From assembly GCF_024199985.1 (NCBI RefSeq), contig NZ_JANARS010000002.1, forward strand, positions 554,148-618,147: a stretch of 64,000 nucleotides of DNA. The letters run 5' to 3'. Source of the DNA: Nocardioides pinisoli. GTDB lineage: Bacteria > Actinomycetota > Actinomycetes > Propionibacteriales > Nocardioidaceae. The number at the start of each line of letters is the position of its first letter. Position 1 is the first letter of the stretch. The notes beneath the pieces are model-generated. The model saw only the letters and a program-made list of their open reading frames with translations, was not told the origin of the DNA and did not search any database. Positions 26,925 through 36,163 of this stretch are shown in pieces. The translations under genes were made by a program, and so were the position numbers.

Positions 26925-28268
26925 ATGGAACAGGTGCCCACTGACCCCTCGGCAGTCAGCTCGCAGGACCGTTCGTACGACCCCGCGAAGGAGGTCGTCC
27001 AGCTCTGCCAGGAGCTCATCGGCATCGACACCTCCAACTACGGCACGGACGACGGACCGGGGGAGCGCAAGGCGGCCGAGCACGTCGCCGCGCTGCTCGA
27101 CGAGGTCGGCATCGACGCCGAGATCATCGAGGGGCGGCCCGGTCGGGCCAACGTCCTGGCGCGCTGGGGCGGCGGCGACGGCCGGGCGCCGTTGCTGCTG
27201 CACGGGCACCTCGACGTCGTACCGGCCGAGGCGTCCGACTGGCAGGTCGACCCGTTCGCCGGTGAGATCAAGGACGGTCAGGTCTGGGGCCGCGGCGCGG
27301 TCGACATGAAGGACTTCGACGCCATGCTGCTCAGCGTCGTACGGGCGCGGGCGGCGGCGGACGCGGCGCCCGACCGCGAGGTGGTGCTCTGCTTCACCGC
27401 CGACGAGGAGGCGGGCGGCCACCACGGGGCCGGGATCCTCGTCGACCAGCACGCCGACTGGCTCGCTGACTGCACGGAGGCCGTCGGCGAGGTCGGTGGC
27501 TTCTCGGCGACCGTGCGCGGGCGGCGGGTCTACCTGATCGAGGCCGCCGAGAAGGGCATGGCGTGGATGCGCCTCACCGCCCGTGGGCGGGCCGGGCACG
27601 GGTCGATGATCAACGACGACAACGCCGTCACCCGGCTCGCCGGTGCCGTCGCCCGCATCGGCGCCCACCAGTGGCCCGTGCGACTCACCCCGACCATGGA
27701 GGTGCTGCTGGCCACCGTCGCCGAGCTCGCCGGCACGGAGGCGACGCCCGACAACGCGGAGGCGCTCGTCGAGGAGTTCGGCGACGCCGCCCGGATGCTC
27801 GGCGCGGTCATCCGCAACACCGCCAACCCGACGATGCTGCGGGCCGGCTACAAGACCAACGTCATCCCCACCGACGCGCAGGCCACCGTCGACGGGCGCT
27901 TCCTGCCCGGCTACGAGGACGAGTTCTTCGCGACCCTGCGCGAGCTCGCCGGCGACGGCGTCGAGATCGGCTTCGAGTCCCACCAGCAGCCGTGGGAGAC
28001 CCCCTACGACGGCGACCTGGTCGACGCGATGACGCGCAGCCTCATGGCCGAGGACCCCGACGCGCTCGTGGCGCCCTACACGATGAGCGGCGGCACCGAC
28101 GCCAAGCACTTCCGCAAGCTCGGCATGCGCTCCTACGGCTTCGCTCCGCTGCGGCTGCCCGCCGACCTCGACTTCACCGCGCTCTTCCACGGCGTCGACG
28201 AGCGCGTGCCGGTCGACGCGCTCGAGTTCGGGGCGCGGGTCTTCGACCGCTTCCTCGACCAGGTCTAG
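26925..28268 (+). CDS. M20-family metallopeptidase/deacylase
   Basis: This 447-residue di-zinc hydrolase has LLLHGHLDVVP (first metal His and Asp), VWGRGAVDMKD (bridging Asp), CFTADEEAGG (catalytic Glu-Glu) and a dimerisation insert containing GRAGHGSMINDDNAV. Members are dipeptidases or N-acyl amino-acid deacylases; the substrate is not evident. Two in-frame ATGs (26916 and 26925) are possible starts. The gene is divergent from tRNA-Leu and precedes the FMN riboswitch. Confidence 0.88.
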   Translation: MEQVPTDPSAVSSQDRSYDPAKEVVQLCQELIGIDTSNYGTDDGPGERKAAEHVAALLDEVGIDAEIIEGRPGRANVLARWGGGDGRAPLLLHGHLDVVPAEASDWQVDPFAGEIKDGQVWGRGAVDMKDFDAMLLSVVRARAAADAAPDREVVLCFTADEEAGGHHGAGILVDQHADWLADCTEAVGEVGGFSATVRGRRVYLIEAAEKGMAWMRLTARGRAGHGSMINDDNAVTRLAGAVARIGAHQWPVRLTPTMEVLLATVAELAGTEATPDNAEALVEEFGDAARMLGAVIRNTANPTMLRAGYKTNVIPTDAQATVDGRFLPGYEDEFFATLRELAGDGVEIGFESHQQPWETPYDGDLVDAMTRSLMAEDPDALVAPYTMSGGTDAKHFRKLGMRSYGFAPLRLPADLDFTALFHGVDERVPVDALEFGARVFDRFLDQV

Positions 28269-28569
28269 ACCCTCGGGTAGGTGTCGCGCACGTCACCGGT
28301 GGACCCTGGTGAGGGAATGGCGCGCGCTGTGGCATGGTTGCGTCCACGAAGAGCTTGCGTGCTCTGGGGGCGGTGGAACTCCGCACCGGCGGTCACAGTC
28401 CGCGACCCGACCACAGCCAGTGGCCGGTTGACCAGGTGGAACTCCTGGACCGACGGTCACAGTCCGGATGAGAAGTGCACGCTGACGGCTCGCACGCCAT
28501 CCTCGCGTCCCGCGGGGAGCGTGCCCCGTCGCCCGCCCCCCTGAGTCCCACCCGGACCCGGAGGCGGAG
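28269..28569 (+). promoter_or_regulatory. Leader of the rib operon, containing the riboswitch
   Basis: This 301-bp stretch has no gene. The first 90 bp should hold the promoter, but I cannot place one firmly. The FMN riboswitch occupies about 28359-28482. Between it and ribD lies a G/C hairpin around CGGGG-AGCGTG-CCCCG (about 28515-28530) and then the purine-rich ribosome-binding site CGGAGGCGGAG just before the ATG. This suggests control by terminator formation or by sequestering the site. Confidence 0.6.
28359..28482 (+). promoter_or_regulatory. FMN riboswitch (RFN element)
   Basis: Conserved RFN segments appear in order: GGGGGCGGTGGAACTCCGCA, CCGGCGGTCACAGTCCGCGA, then a variable arm, GGTGGAACTCCTGGACC, GACGGTCACAGTCCGGATG and AGAAGTGCACG. 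Together these form the six-helix FMN aptamer. When FMN is abundant the riboswitch should shut off the downstream ribD-ribE-ribM-ribBA-ribH operon. Confidence 0.95.
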
Positions 28570-29631
28570 ATGACGACCAGCGAGGCAGAGAGCGGCGCCA
28601 TGCGGCGCGCGCTGCACCTCGCCGCGACGCCGGGCGTCCCCCTCGGTCCCAACCCGCGCGTCGGCTGCGTGCTGCTCGCCGCCGACGGCACGACGGTCGC
28701 GGAGGGCTTCCACCGCGGCGCGGGGTCGGCGCACGCCGAGGTCGACGCGCTCGCGTCGGCCGGCGAGGCCGCGCGCGGCACCACGGCGGTCGTGACGCTC
28801 GAGCCGTGCAACCACACCGGGCGCACCGGGCCGTGCAGCGAGGCGCTCGTGGCCGCGGGCGTACGCCGTGTCGTGTTCGCCCAGGCCGACCCCAACCCGG
28901 TCGCCCGGGGTGGCGCCGACCGGCTGCGCGAGGCGGGCGTCGAGGTCGTCGGTGGCCTGCTCGCCGACGAGGCCGGTGCCGTCAACCGGGTCTGGAGCTT
29001 CGCGATGGAGCACCGACGCCCGTTCGTCACCTGGAAGTTCGCCACCACCCTCGACGGCCGCAGCGCCGCCGCCGACGGCACCAGCCGCTGGGTCTCCAGC
29101 CGTGCCGCCCGTCTCGACACCCACCGCCTCCGGGGCCTGTGCGACACCATGCTCGTCGGGACCAACACCGTCGAGGTCGACGACCCCGAGCTGACCGTGC
29201 GCGACGAGCTCGACGACCCGGTCCCGTTCCAGCCGCTGCGCGCCGTGATGGGCCTGCGCGAGCTGCGCAGCGACCGCCGGGTGCTCAACGACCGCGCCGA
29301 CACCGTGCGCCTGCGCACCCGGGAGCCGCGCGAGGCGCTCGAGCAGCTGTTCGCGATGGACCGCCAGTACGTGTTCCTCGAGGGCGGCCCGACACTCGCG
29401 CGCGCCTTCCTCGCCGCCGGCCTCGTCGATGAGGTCGTCGCCTACGTCGCCCCGATGCTGCTGGGCGCCGGCACCAGCGCCGTCGCCGACCTCGGCATCA
29501 CCACCATCGCCGACGCCCGGCACCTGCGCGTCACCGACGTGCACGTCCTGACCGGCCACGACGGCGAGGACACCAACGTCCGCCTGACCATGACCCCCCA
29601 CCCACCGACCCTGTCCAGCAGGAGGCACTGA
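28570..29631 (+). CDS. ribD: Bifunctional riboflavin deaminase/reductase RibD
   Basis: This 353-residue enzyme catalyses the second and third steps of riboflavin synthesis. The N-terminal deaminase has GPNPRVGCVLL, HAEVDAL (His55, Glu57) and EPCNHTGRTGPC (zinc cysteines 80 and 89). The C-terminal reductase (about 150-350) has WKFATTLDGRSA, the NADPH loop VGTNTVEVDDPELTVR and VFLEGGPTLARAFL. It is the first gene under the FMN riboswitch; its stop abuts the ribE ATG directly. The length is normal. Confidence 0.95.
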   Translation: MTTSEAESGAMRRALHLAATPGVPLGPNPRVGCVLLAADGTTVAEGFHRGAGSAHAEVDALASAGEAARGTTAVVTLEPCNHTGRTGPCSEALVAAGVRRVVFAQADPNPVARGGADRLREAGVEVVGGLLADEAGAVNRVWSFAMEHRRPFVTWKFATTLDGRSAAADGTSRWVSSRAARLDTHRLRGLCDTMLVGTNTVEVDDPELTVRDELDDPVPFQPLRAVMGLRELRSDRRVLNDRADTVRLRTREPREALEQLFAMDRQYVFLEGGPTLARAFLAAGLVDEVVAYVAPMLLGAGTSAVADLGITTIADARHLRVTDVHVLTGHDGEDTNVRLTMTPHPPTLSSRRH

Positions 29632-30291
29632 ATGTTCACCGGGATCGTCGAGGAGCTCGGCACCGTCGCGGAGGTGGTCGACCAGGGTGACGCCATCCGG
29701 CTCACCGTCGCGGCCGACACCGTGCTCGAGGGCACGGGGCTGGGTGACTCCATCTCCGTCAACGGCTGCTGCCTGACGGTGTCCGAGCTCGGCGAGGGGC
29801 GGTGGACCGCCGACCTCATGCAGGAGACGCTCGACAAGACCTCGCTGCGCGGCGTCGCCCCGGGTGACCGGGTCAACCTCGAGCGCGCCGTGACCGTCGA
29901 CAAGCGCCTGGGCGGCCACATCGTCCAGGGCCACGTCGACGGCGTGGGCGAGGTGCTCTCCCGCACGCCCAGCGAGCACTGGGACGTCGTCGAGATCTCC
30001 CTGCCCGGCGACCTCGACCGCTACCTCGTCGACAAGGGCTCGATCACCGTCGACGGTGTCAGCCTCACGGTCGTCGAGGCCCGCGAGGACAGCTTCACCG
30101 TCAGCCTCATCCCGGAGACCCTCGCCCGTACGACGCTCGGCAGCCGCCGCGTCGGCGACCTGGTCAACCTCGAGGCCGACGTCATCGCCAAGCACGTCGA
30201 GAAGCTGCTCGGCGCCTACGCCCCGGCCCCCGCCGGCGCCCACCCCCACCCCCACTCCCACCACCCCCACTCTCACGACGAGGAAGAATGA
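29632..30291 (+). CDS. ribE: Riboflavin synthase alpha chain with His-rich tail
   Basis: This enzyme dismutates 6,7-dimethyl-8-ribityllumazine to riboflavin. It has two repeated barrels, the first beginning MFTGIVEELG and the second after the linker LGGHIVQGHVDGVG, with the usual trimerising helix (VDVIAKHVEKLL-type). Normal length is about 200 residues; here the protein (219) ends in a tail of alternating His and Pro ([17 protein letters not shown]) that is not part of the fold. The tail may bind Ni2+ or Zn2+ or be neutral. The stop overlaps the next ATG (ATGA). Confidence 0.95.
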   Translation: MFTGIVEELGTVAEVVDQGDAIRLTVAADTVLEGTGLGDSISVNGCCLTVSELGEGRWTADLMQETLDKTSLRGVAPGDRVNLERAVTVDKRLGGHIVQGHVDGVGEVLSRTPSEHWDVVEISLPGDLDRYLVDKGSITVDGVSLTVVEAREDSFTVSLIPETLARTTLGSRRVGDLVNLEADVIAKHVEKLLGAYAPAPAGAHPHPHSHHPHSHDEEE

Positions 30292-30989
30292 TGGACCTGC
30301 TCGAATGGCTCATCCACGGCGAGATCCCGGTGCCCGGCGGCGAGCTCGGCGCCCGCGAGGTGATCGGCAACCTGTTCGGCCTCGCCAGCGCGATCCTCGG
30401 CATGCGGCGCCTCGTCTGGGCCTGGCCGATCGGCCTGGTCGGCAACATCCTGCTCTTCACCGTCTTCGCCACCGGTGAGCTCTCCGGCCAGATCGACGAG
30501 CCGCTCTGGGGCCAGGCCGGCCGCCAGGTCTTCTTCGCCGCGGTGTCCCTCTACGGCTGGTGGCGCTGGACGCACCTGCGCCGCGCCGGCGGGGCGTCCG
30601 ACGGCGGTGCCATCGCGCCGCGCTGGGCGACGGGCTCCGAGCGCCTCCAGCTGCTCGTCCTCGGCGTCGTCGGCTACGCAGCGGCGTACGTCCTGCTGAC
30701 CCAGGTGCTCGGCTCCTGGGGCCCGACCACCGAGGCGTGGATCCTCGCCGGCTCGATGCTCGCGACCTACGGCATGGCCCGCGGCTGGGTGGAGTTCTGG
30801 CTCATCTGGATCCTCGTGGACGTCGTCGGCGTCACCACCTTGATCCAGGCCGGCTACTACCCGACGGCGGGGATGTACCTCTTCTACGCCGTCTTCGTGG
30901 TGATCGGCTTCGTCGTCTGGCTCCGGGCCAGCCGCACCGTCGTCGACGCGACGGACGCCGAGCCCAGCACCGAGGCGGTGTCGGCGTGA
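30288..30989 (+). CDS. ribM: PnuC-like flavin transporter RibM (PnuX)
   Basis: This 233-residue membrane protein of the PnuC/NmR-transporter family has about 7 helices and the aromatic motifs [12 protein letters not shown] and [11 protein letters not shown]. PnuC imports nicotinamide riboside, but members encoded in FMN-regulated rib operons of Corynebacterium and Streptomyces davawensis (RibM/PnuX) carry riboflavin or roseoflavin. The position between ribE and ribBA supports that assignment. Its ATG overlaps the ribE stop and its stop overlaps the ribBA GTG. Confidence 0.88.
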   Translation: MMDLLEWLIHGEIPVPGGELGAREVIGNLFGLASAILGMRRLVWAWPIGLVGNILLFTVFATGELSGQIDEPLWGQAGRQVFFAAVSLYGWWRWTHLRRAGGASDGGAIAPRWATGSERLQLLVLGVVGYAAAYVLLTQVLGSWGPTTEAWILAGSMLATYGMARGWVEFWLIWILVDVVGVTTLIQAGYYPTAGMYLFYAVFVVIGFVVWLRASRTVVDATDAEPSTEAVSA

Positions 30990-32323
30990 GCACCGAGGAC
31001 CGCGTGCGGCTCGATTCCGTGGAACAGGCGGTCGCCGACATCGCCGCCGGCAAGGCGGTCGTGGTCGTCGACGACGAGGACCGGGAGAACGAGGGCGACA
31101 TCATCTTCGCCGCGGCGAAGGCGACGCCGGAGCTGATGGCCTTCACCATCCGCCACTCCAGCGGCGTCATCTGCGTGCCGATGCCGGGCGACATGCTCGA
31201 GCGGCTCGAGATCCCGCTGATGACCCCGCACAACAAGGACAAGCTGCGCACGGCCTACACGATCTCGGTCGACGCCCGCGACGGCGTGAGCACCGGGATC
31301 AGCGCCGCCGACCGGGCCCGCACGGCGCGGACGCTGGCCGACTCCGCCACCGAGCCGTGGGAGCTCACCCGTCCCGGCCACGTGTTCCCGCTGCGCTACC
31401 GCGAGGGCGGGGTGCTGGTGCGCCGCGGACACACCGAGGCCGCCGTCGACCTCGCCCGGCTGGCGGGACTGACGCCCGCCGGCGTGCTGGTGGAGGTCGT
31501 CAACGACGACGGGACGATGAAGCGCGCCCCGGAGCTGCGCGCGTTCGCCGACGAGCACGGCCTCGCGATGATCTCCATCGAGGACCTCGTGCGGTTCCGC
31601 CGGCGTCACGAGCGTCACGTCGAGCGCGTCGCGCAGACCCGCCTCCCCACCCGGCACGGCGAGTTCACCGCCTACGGCTACCGCATCACCATCGACGACA
31701 GCGAGCACGTCGCGCTGGCCTACGGCGACATCGCGGAGGCCGTCCGGAAGGGCGAGCCGGTGCTGACGCGCGTGCACAGCGAGTGCCTCACCGGCGACGT
31801 CTTCGGCAGCGAGCGCTGCGACTGCGGACCCCAGCTCGACGAGGCGCTGCGGGCGATCGTCGCCGAGGGCAGGGGAGTGGTGGTCTACCTCCGCGGCCAC
31901 GAGGGTCGCGGCATCGGCCTGGTCGCCAAGCTGCAGGCCTACCAGCTCCAGGACGGCGGCCGTGACACCGTCGACGCCAACCTCGACCTCGGCCTGCCCG
32001 CCGACGCCCGCCACTACGGCACGGCGACCCAGGTGCTGCGCGACCTCGGCATCGAGTCGGTGCGCCTGATGACCAACAACCCGGACAAGACCGCCAGCCT
32101 CGAGGACTTCGGCATCCACGTGGCCGAGCGGGTCCCGCTCAGCATCCGTCCGACCGAGCACAACCAGGCCTACCTCCGCACGAAGGCCGAGCGGATGGGG
32201 CACCACCTGCCGCCGGTCGACGTGCCCGAGGTCGAGCTGCCCCCGGTGGCGATCGACCACCAGTCCGAGCACCCCGAGCAGCACCCCGACCAGCACCCCC
32301 AGAAGCAAGGAGAGACAGCATGA
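30986..32323 (+). CDS. ribBA: Bifunctional DHBP synthase/GTP cyclohydrolase II
   Basis: This 445-residue enzyme makes both riboflavin precursors. The N-terminal DHBP synthase has [11 protein letters not shown] (acidic metal loop) and [10 protein letters not shown]. The C-terminal GTP cyclohydrolase II has [20 protein letters not shown] (three zinc cysteines), [12 protein letters not shown] and [16 protein letters not shown]. The GTG start overlaps the ribM stop (GTGA). The C-terminus adds a His/Gln-rich tail ([14 protein letters not shown]) beyond the normal fold. Confidence 0.95.
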   Translation: MSTEDRVRLDSVEQAVADIAAGKAVVVVDDEDRENEGDIIFAAAKATPELMAFTIRHSSGVICVPMPGDMLERLEIPLMTPHNKDKLRTAYTISVDARDGVSTGISAADRARTARTLADSATEPWELTRPGHVFPLRYREGGVLVRRGHTEAAVDLARLAGLTPAGVLVEVVNDDGTMKRAPELRAFADEHGLAMISIEDLVRFRRRHERHVERVAQTRLPTRHGEFTAYGYRITIDDSEHVALAYGDIAEAVRKGEPVLTRVHSECLTGDVFGSERCDCGPQLDEALRAIVAEGRGVVVYLRGHEGRGIGLVAKLQAYQLQDGGRDTVDANLDLGLPADARHYGTATQVLRDLGIESVRLMTNNPDKTASLEDFGIHVAERVPLSIRPTEHNQAYLRTKAERMGHHLPPVDVPEVELPPVAIDHQSEHPEQHPDQHPQKQGETA

Positions 32324-32799
32324 GCGGCGCCGGCGCCCCCACCTCGCAGCCCTACGACGCGAGCGAGCTGAAGGTCGCGGTCGTCGCCGCGAGCTGGCAC
32401 ACCCAGGTGATGGACGGCCTGGTCGCCGGCGCCGAGCGCGCACTGGCGGCGTACGGCATCAGCGAGCCCGAGGTCATCCGGGTGCCCGGGACGTTCGAGC
32501 TGCCCGTGGTCGCGGCTGCACTCGCCCGGGAGGGCTACGACGCCGTGGTGGCGCTCGGTGTCGTGATCCGCGGCGGCACGCCGCACTTCGACTACGTCTG
32601 CTCCGCCGCGACCGACGGGCTCACCCAGGTCAGCGTCGACCACGCGATGCCGGTCGGCTTCGGGGTGCTCACTTGCGACACCGAGGAGCAGGCGCTCGAC
32701 CGCGCCGGCCTCGAGGGCTCCGCCGAGGACAAGGGCTGGGAGGCGACGGCCGCCGCGCTCGACACCGCCCGCGTGGTGCGGGCGGTGCGCGCGGGCTAG
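32320..32799 (+). CDS. ribH: 6,7-dimethyl-8-ribityllumazine synthase
   Basis: This 159-residue lumazine synthase forms the penultimate riboflavin intermediate from DHBP and the ribitylaminopyrimidine. Characteristic segments are [46 protein letters not shown] and [21 protein letters not shown], with the active-site His in the last part of PHFDYV. It should assemble as a pentamer or icosahedral capsid. The ATG overlaps the ribBA stop; its end overlaps the convergent DUF3072 gene by 4 bp. Confidence 0.95.
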   Translation: MSGAGAPTSQPYDASELKVAVVAASWHTQVMDGLVAGAERALAAYGISEPEVIRVPGTFELPVVAAALAREGYDAVVALGVVIRGGTPHFDYVCSAATDGLTQVSVDHAMPVGFGVLTCDTEEQALDRAGLEGSAEDKGWEATAAALDTARVVRAVRAG

Positions 32800-33092
32800 C
32801 TGGTCCGGTCGCTCGCCGCCTGCAGCCGGTCGATGTGCTCAGAGGCCTCGGCCTTGGTCAGGTCGGCCGGCAGCTGCTCGCCCGCCTCGCGGGCGAGGGT
32901 GTCGAGATAGCTGCGCTGGGCGCCGGTCATGGGCTCGTCGCCGGTGACCCACTCCTCGGGGTCCTTGCGCGTCGAGTCGCCCTGGGGCCCGCCCAGGACC
33001 TCCTGGCCGGCATCGCCGGTGCCGCCGGGGCCGGTGGCGTCTGTGGTGTCGGGACGGGTCTCGTCGTTCGAAGACGTGTTCGATTCACTCAT
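32796..33092 (-). CDS. DUF3072-family small protein
   Basis: This 98-residue protein has an acidic, disordered N-terminal half and a C-terminal family motif: [36 protein letters not shown] (split as [14 protein letters not shown] and [14 protein letters not shown]). It is a conserved actinobacterial protein of unknown function, predicted helical and soluble. A TACAGT -10 box (complement of 33099-33104) ends 6 bp before the ATG. It is divergent from hisE. Confidence 0.8.
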   Translation of the reverse strand: MSESNTSSNDETRPDTTDATGPGGTGDAGQEVLGGPQGDSTRKDPEEWVTGDEPMTGAQRSYLDTLAREAGEQLPADLTKAEASEHIDRLQAASDRTS

Positions 33093-33199
33093 GCTGCGAC
33101 TGTAGCCCGCATCGCCGACAGCGCAACCACACCGACGGGTGGTCCGTCCGCGGGCCCCGTGGGCGGCACCGCGCGTGCCAGCGCCTAGGCTTGCCCCTC

Positions 33200-33463
33200 G
33201 TGAAGACGTTCGAGGAGCTGTGGGCAGAGCTCTCCGCCAAGGCGGAGCAACGGCCCGAGGGGTCCGGCACCGTGAAGCAGCTCGACGCCGGCGTCCATGC
33301 CATCGGCAAGAAGCTGCTCGAGGAGGCCGCCGAGTCCTGGATGGCCGCCGAGCACGAGGGCAAGGACGCGACGGCGCTGGAGATCAGCCAGCTGCTCTAC
33401 CACGCGCAGGTGCTCATGCTCGCCTCCGGACTGACCCTCGACGACGTCTACGCCCACCTGTGA
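33200..33463 (+). CDS. hisE: Phosphoribosyl-ATP pyrophosphatase
   Basis: This 87-residue MazG-fold enzyme hydrolyses phosphoribosyl-ATP to phosphoribosyl-AMP, the second step of histidine synthesis. It has [38 protein letters not shown] (acidic Mg2+ helix) and [17 protein letters not shown] 33200 was chosen because it follows a TAGGCT -10 box (33186-33191) by 8 bp, implying a leaderless message; the TTG three codons upstream overlaps that box. hisG follows after 16 bp. Confidence 0.93.
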   Translation: MKTFEELWAELSAKAEQRPEGSGTVKQLDAGVHAIGKKLLEEAAESWMAAEHEGKDATALEISQLLYHAQVLMLASGLTLDDVYAHL

Positions 33464-33479
33464 CCCCAGTGAGCCAGCC

Positions 33480-34325
33480 ATGACCCTCCGCATCGCCGTC
33501 CCCAACAAGGGGTCGCTGTCCCAGGCCGCCACCGACATCCTCCGCGAGTCGGGCTACCGCCAGCGCAGCGACTCCAAGGAGCTCGCGCTCGTCGACACCG
33601 AGAACGACGTCGAGTTCTTCTACCTCCGCCCGCGCGACATCGCGCTCTACGTCGGCGAGGGCACCCTCGACGTCGGCATCACCGGGCGCGACCTGCTGCT
33701 CGACTCCGGCGCCAAGGCCGAGGAGGTCATGAACCTCGGCTTCGGCCGCTCGCGCTTCCACTTCGCCGGTCCCGCCGGGCGCTACTCCTCGCTGCAGGAC
33801 CTCGACGGCCTGCGCGTCGCGACGTCCTACGTCGGCGTGGTCGAGGACTACCTCTTCCGCCACGGCATCGAGGCGTCCGTCACCCGCCTCGACGGGGCCG
33901 TCGAGACGAGCATCCAGCTCGGCGTCGCCGATGTCATCGCCGACGTCGTGGAGACCGGGTCGACCCTGCGCGCCGCCGGGCTCGAGACGTTCGGCGAGGT
34001 GATCCTCGACTCGCAGGCCGTGCTCATCACGCGAGGCGGTGAGGTCTCCGAGGACTTCGAGATCTTCCGCCGCCGCATCGAGGGCGTCCTCGTGGCCCGC
34101 AGCTTCGTGATGATGGACTACGACATCAAGGAGGCGCACCTCGAGCGCGCGACCGAGCTGGCCCCGGGCCGCGAGGGTCCCACCATCTCCCCGCTCGGCA
34201 AGGCCGGGTGGGTGGCCGTGCGCGTCATGGTGCCGCGGGCCGGGTCGCAGCGCCTGATGGACGAGCTCTGGTCGATCGGCGCGCGCGCCATCCTCCTCAC
34301 CGACATCCATGCCTGCCGCCTCTGA
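33480..34325 (+). CDS. hisG: ATP phosphoribosyltransferase (long form)
   Basis: This 281-residue HisG catalyses the first, feedback-controlled step of histidine synthesis. It starts MTLRIAVPNKGSLSQAATDIL, has the PRPP-binding region ADVIADVVETGSTLRAAGLE and a C-terminal ACT-like regulatory domain (about 205-281, PTISPLGKAGWVAVRVMV) for histidine inhibition; no HisZ is needed. It follows hisE and overlaps the next gene by 17 bp. Confidence 0.95.
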   Translation: MTLRIAVPNKGSLSQAATDILRESGYRQRSDSKELALVDTENDVEFFYLRPRDIALYVGEGTLDVGITGRDLLLDSGAKAEEVMNLGFGRSRFHFAGPAGRYSSLQDLDGLRVATSYVGVVEDYLFRHGIEASVTRLDGAVETSIQLGVADVIADVVETGSTLRAAGLETFGEVILDSQAVLITRGGEVSEDFEIFRRRIEGVLVARSFVMMDYDIKEAHLERATELAPGREGPTISPLGKAGWVAVRVMVPRAGSQRLMDELWSIGARAILLTDIHACRL

Positions 34326-34779
34326 GCGCCCGGCCCCGCCGGTCCTGCCGCACACCTGGCGGCCGATGGGCGTCCGGTTCGCGGTGGTCGGCTTCGGGCT
34401 GATGCTGCTCGTCGTGTGCGCGGCCGCGTGGTTCGGCTTCGACGACGAGACGCGTGCCAAGTTCAACATCCTCCAGCGGATCACGCTGGTCGTGATGGGC
34501 GGCGGGTTCGCGGTCATCGGCTGGGCGCTCGGCCGCGCCCGGGTGACCGCCGAGCGGTCGGCGCTCGTGGTGGTCAACGGGTTCCGCACCCGGCGCCTGG
34601 AGTGGGAGCAGGTGCTCGGCGTCCACCTGCCGGCCGGTGCCCCGTGGGCGACGCTCGACCTGGCCGACGGCACGACGATCTCCGCGATGGCCTTCCAAGG
34701 CTCCGACGGCAAGGTCGCGCGCGACGGCGTACGCCAGCTGCGCGCGCTGATCGACCGCGACGGACCCGGCGACCACTAG
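34309..34779 (+). CDS. PH-domain membrane protein
   Basis: This 156-residue protein has two transmembrane helices (about 22-42 and 57-76) followed by a bacterial PH-like beta domain (about 78-150) with RLEWEQVLGVHLPAGAPWATLDLADGTTI. This arrangement is common next to hisG in actinobacteria. Its function is unknown; it may be a membrane anchor or sensor. The first ATG lies 17 bp inside hisG, giving a coupled overlap. Confidence 0.75.
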   Translation: MPAASERPAPPVLPHTWRPMGVRFAVVGFGLMLLVVCAAAWFGFDDETRAKFNILQRITLVVMGGGFAVIGWALGRARVTAERSALVVVNGFRTRRLEWEQVLGVHLPAGAPWATLDLADGTTISAMAFQGSDGKVARDGVRQLRALIDRDGPGDH

Positions 34780-34839
34780 CCACCCTGCCGTCGGCCCCGC
34801 GTCGCCTGCTGGTCACCCGCGGTGGCTTGGCTCGGCGAC

Positions 34840-36132
34840 ATGACCCTCGGACACCGCGCCCGGGCGCTCGCCGCCCTCCTCGCCGCCGCCACCCTCGCCC
34901 CGTCGGCCACCCTCGCGCCATCCGCCGCACACGGCGCGAAGCCGGAGCGCCCGGGCGGTCCCGACGCCCCCGTGCTCGCGGCCTGGTCCGTCCTGCCTGC
35001 GACGACCTACGTCCCCGGCAGCGAGCCCAGCGGGCACTGGACCACCGGCAGCGCGGAGGTCCCCGCGCCCTACCCCGGCCAGCCCGTGCAAGGCTTCTCC
35101 GGCACCCACGCGCTCGCCGACGGCTCCTACCTCGTCCTGTCGGACAACGGGTTCGGCAGCAAGGCCAACAGCGCGGACTTCCTCCTCGCGGTGCACCGCA
35201 TCACCCCGGAGGGCGGCGGCGCCCGCGAGACGACGTACGACGGCACGGTGCTGACCTTCAGCGACCCCGACCGCCTGATCCCCTGGACGACCTGGCGCGA
35301 CGGCGGGTGTGCGGCGGCGCCGACGCTCCCCGCGGGCTACACCTGCCCGGCGCCCGACCGGAGGCTCACCGGCTGGGACTTCGACCCCGAGTCGCTGCAG
35401 GTCGCCCCCGACGGCACGCTGTGGGTGGGGGAGGAGCTCGGGCCCTACGTCCTCCACTTCGACGCCCGCGGCCGGTTGCTCGAGGCCCCGATCCCGACGC
35501 CGGGCGTGCGCAGCCCGGCCAACCCCACGCTCGGCAGCGGCACGCCCAACCTCGCGAACAGCAAGGGCTTCGAGGGCATGGCGATCAGCCCGAACGGCAA
35601 GGTGCTGCGCCCGATGCTCGAGGGCGCGACCGACGAGGACAAGGCCGCCGGCCTTGCGGACGCCCTGCGCATCTACACCGTCCGCAAGGGAGCCTTCACG
35701 GACGGGTTCCTCCGCTACCGCATGGAGAGCCCCGCCCACGCGCTCGGCGACTTCATCCAGGTCAACCAGCACGAGGCGATCGTCATCGAGCGGGACAACG
35801 GGCAGGGTGCCACGGCCGTGTTCAAGCGCCTCTACCTCGTCGACCTGCGTGACCGCGACGGGGACGGATGGGTCGGGAAGCGGCTCCTCGTCGACCTGAT
35901 GGACGTCGCCGACCCGGACGGCCTGTCGCCCTACGGCGACCCGTTCACGTTCCCGTTCTTCACCATCGAGGACGTCGAGGTCCTCGACGCGCGCACCCTG
36001 GCGGTGATGAACGACAACAACTTCCCGGCGGCAGGTGGACGCTCGGCGACGACGCCCGACCAGAACGAGTACCTCGAGATCGCCCTGCCCGAGCCGCTTC
36101 GCGTCGACCGCAGGCTCCTCCCCAGGGGCTGA
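34840..36132 (+). CDS. Secreted esterase-like/phytase-like beta-propeller protein
   Basis: This 430-residue precursor has a signal peptide (LAALLAAATLAPSATLAPSA) and an esterase-like activity of phytase domain: FSGTHALADGSYLVLSDNGFG near the start, WDFDPESLQVAPDGTLWVGEE, SKGFEGMAISPNGK and ALGDFIQVNQHEAIVIERDN. The fold is a six-bladed beta-propeller that in relatives hydrolyses phosphoesters, but the substrate is not known. ATG 34840 was chosen over GTG 34822 because it leads straight into the signal peptide. Confidence 0.8.
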   Translation: MTLGHRARALAALLAAATLAPSATLAPSAAHGAKPERPGGPDAPVLAAWSVLPATTYVPGSEPSGHWTTGSAEVPAPYPGQPVQGFSGTHALADGSYLVLSDNGFGSKANSADFLLAVHRITPEGGGARETTYDGTVLTFSDPDRLIPWTTWRDGGCAAAPTLPAGYTCPAPDRRLTGWDFDPESLQVAPDGTLWVGEELGPYVLHFDARGRLLEAPIPTPGVRSPANPTLGSGTPNLANSKGFEGMAISPNGKVLRPMLEGATDEDKAAGLADALRIYTVRKGAFTDGFLRYRMESPAHALGDFIQVNQHEAIVIERDNGQGATAVFKRLYLVDLRDRDGDGWVGKRLLVDLMDVADPDGLSPYGDPFTFPFFTIEDVEVLDARTLAVMNDNNFPAAGGRSATTPDQNEYLEIALPEPLRVDRRLLPRG

Positions 36133-36163
36133 CCACGGTCGCGCCGGGCGGCGCGGGGCACGC

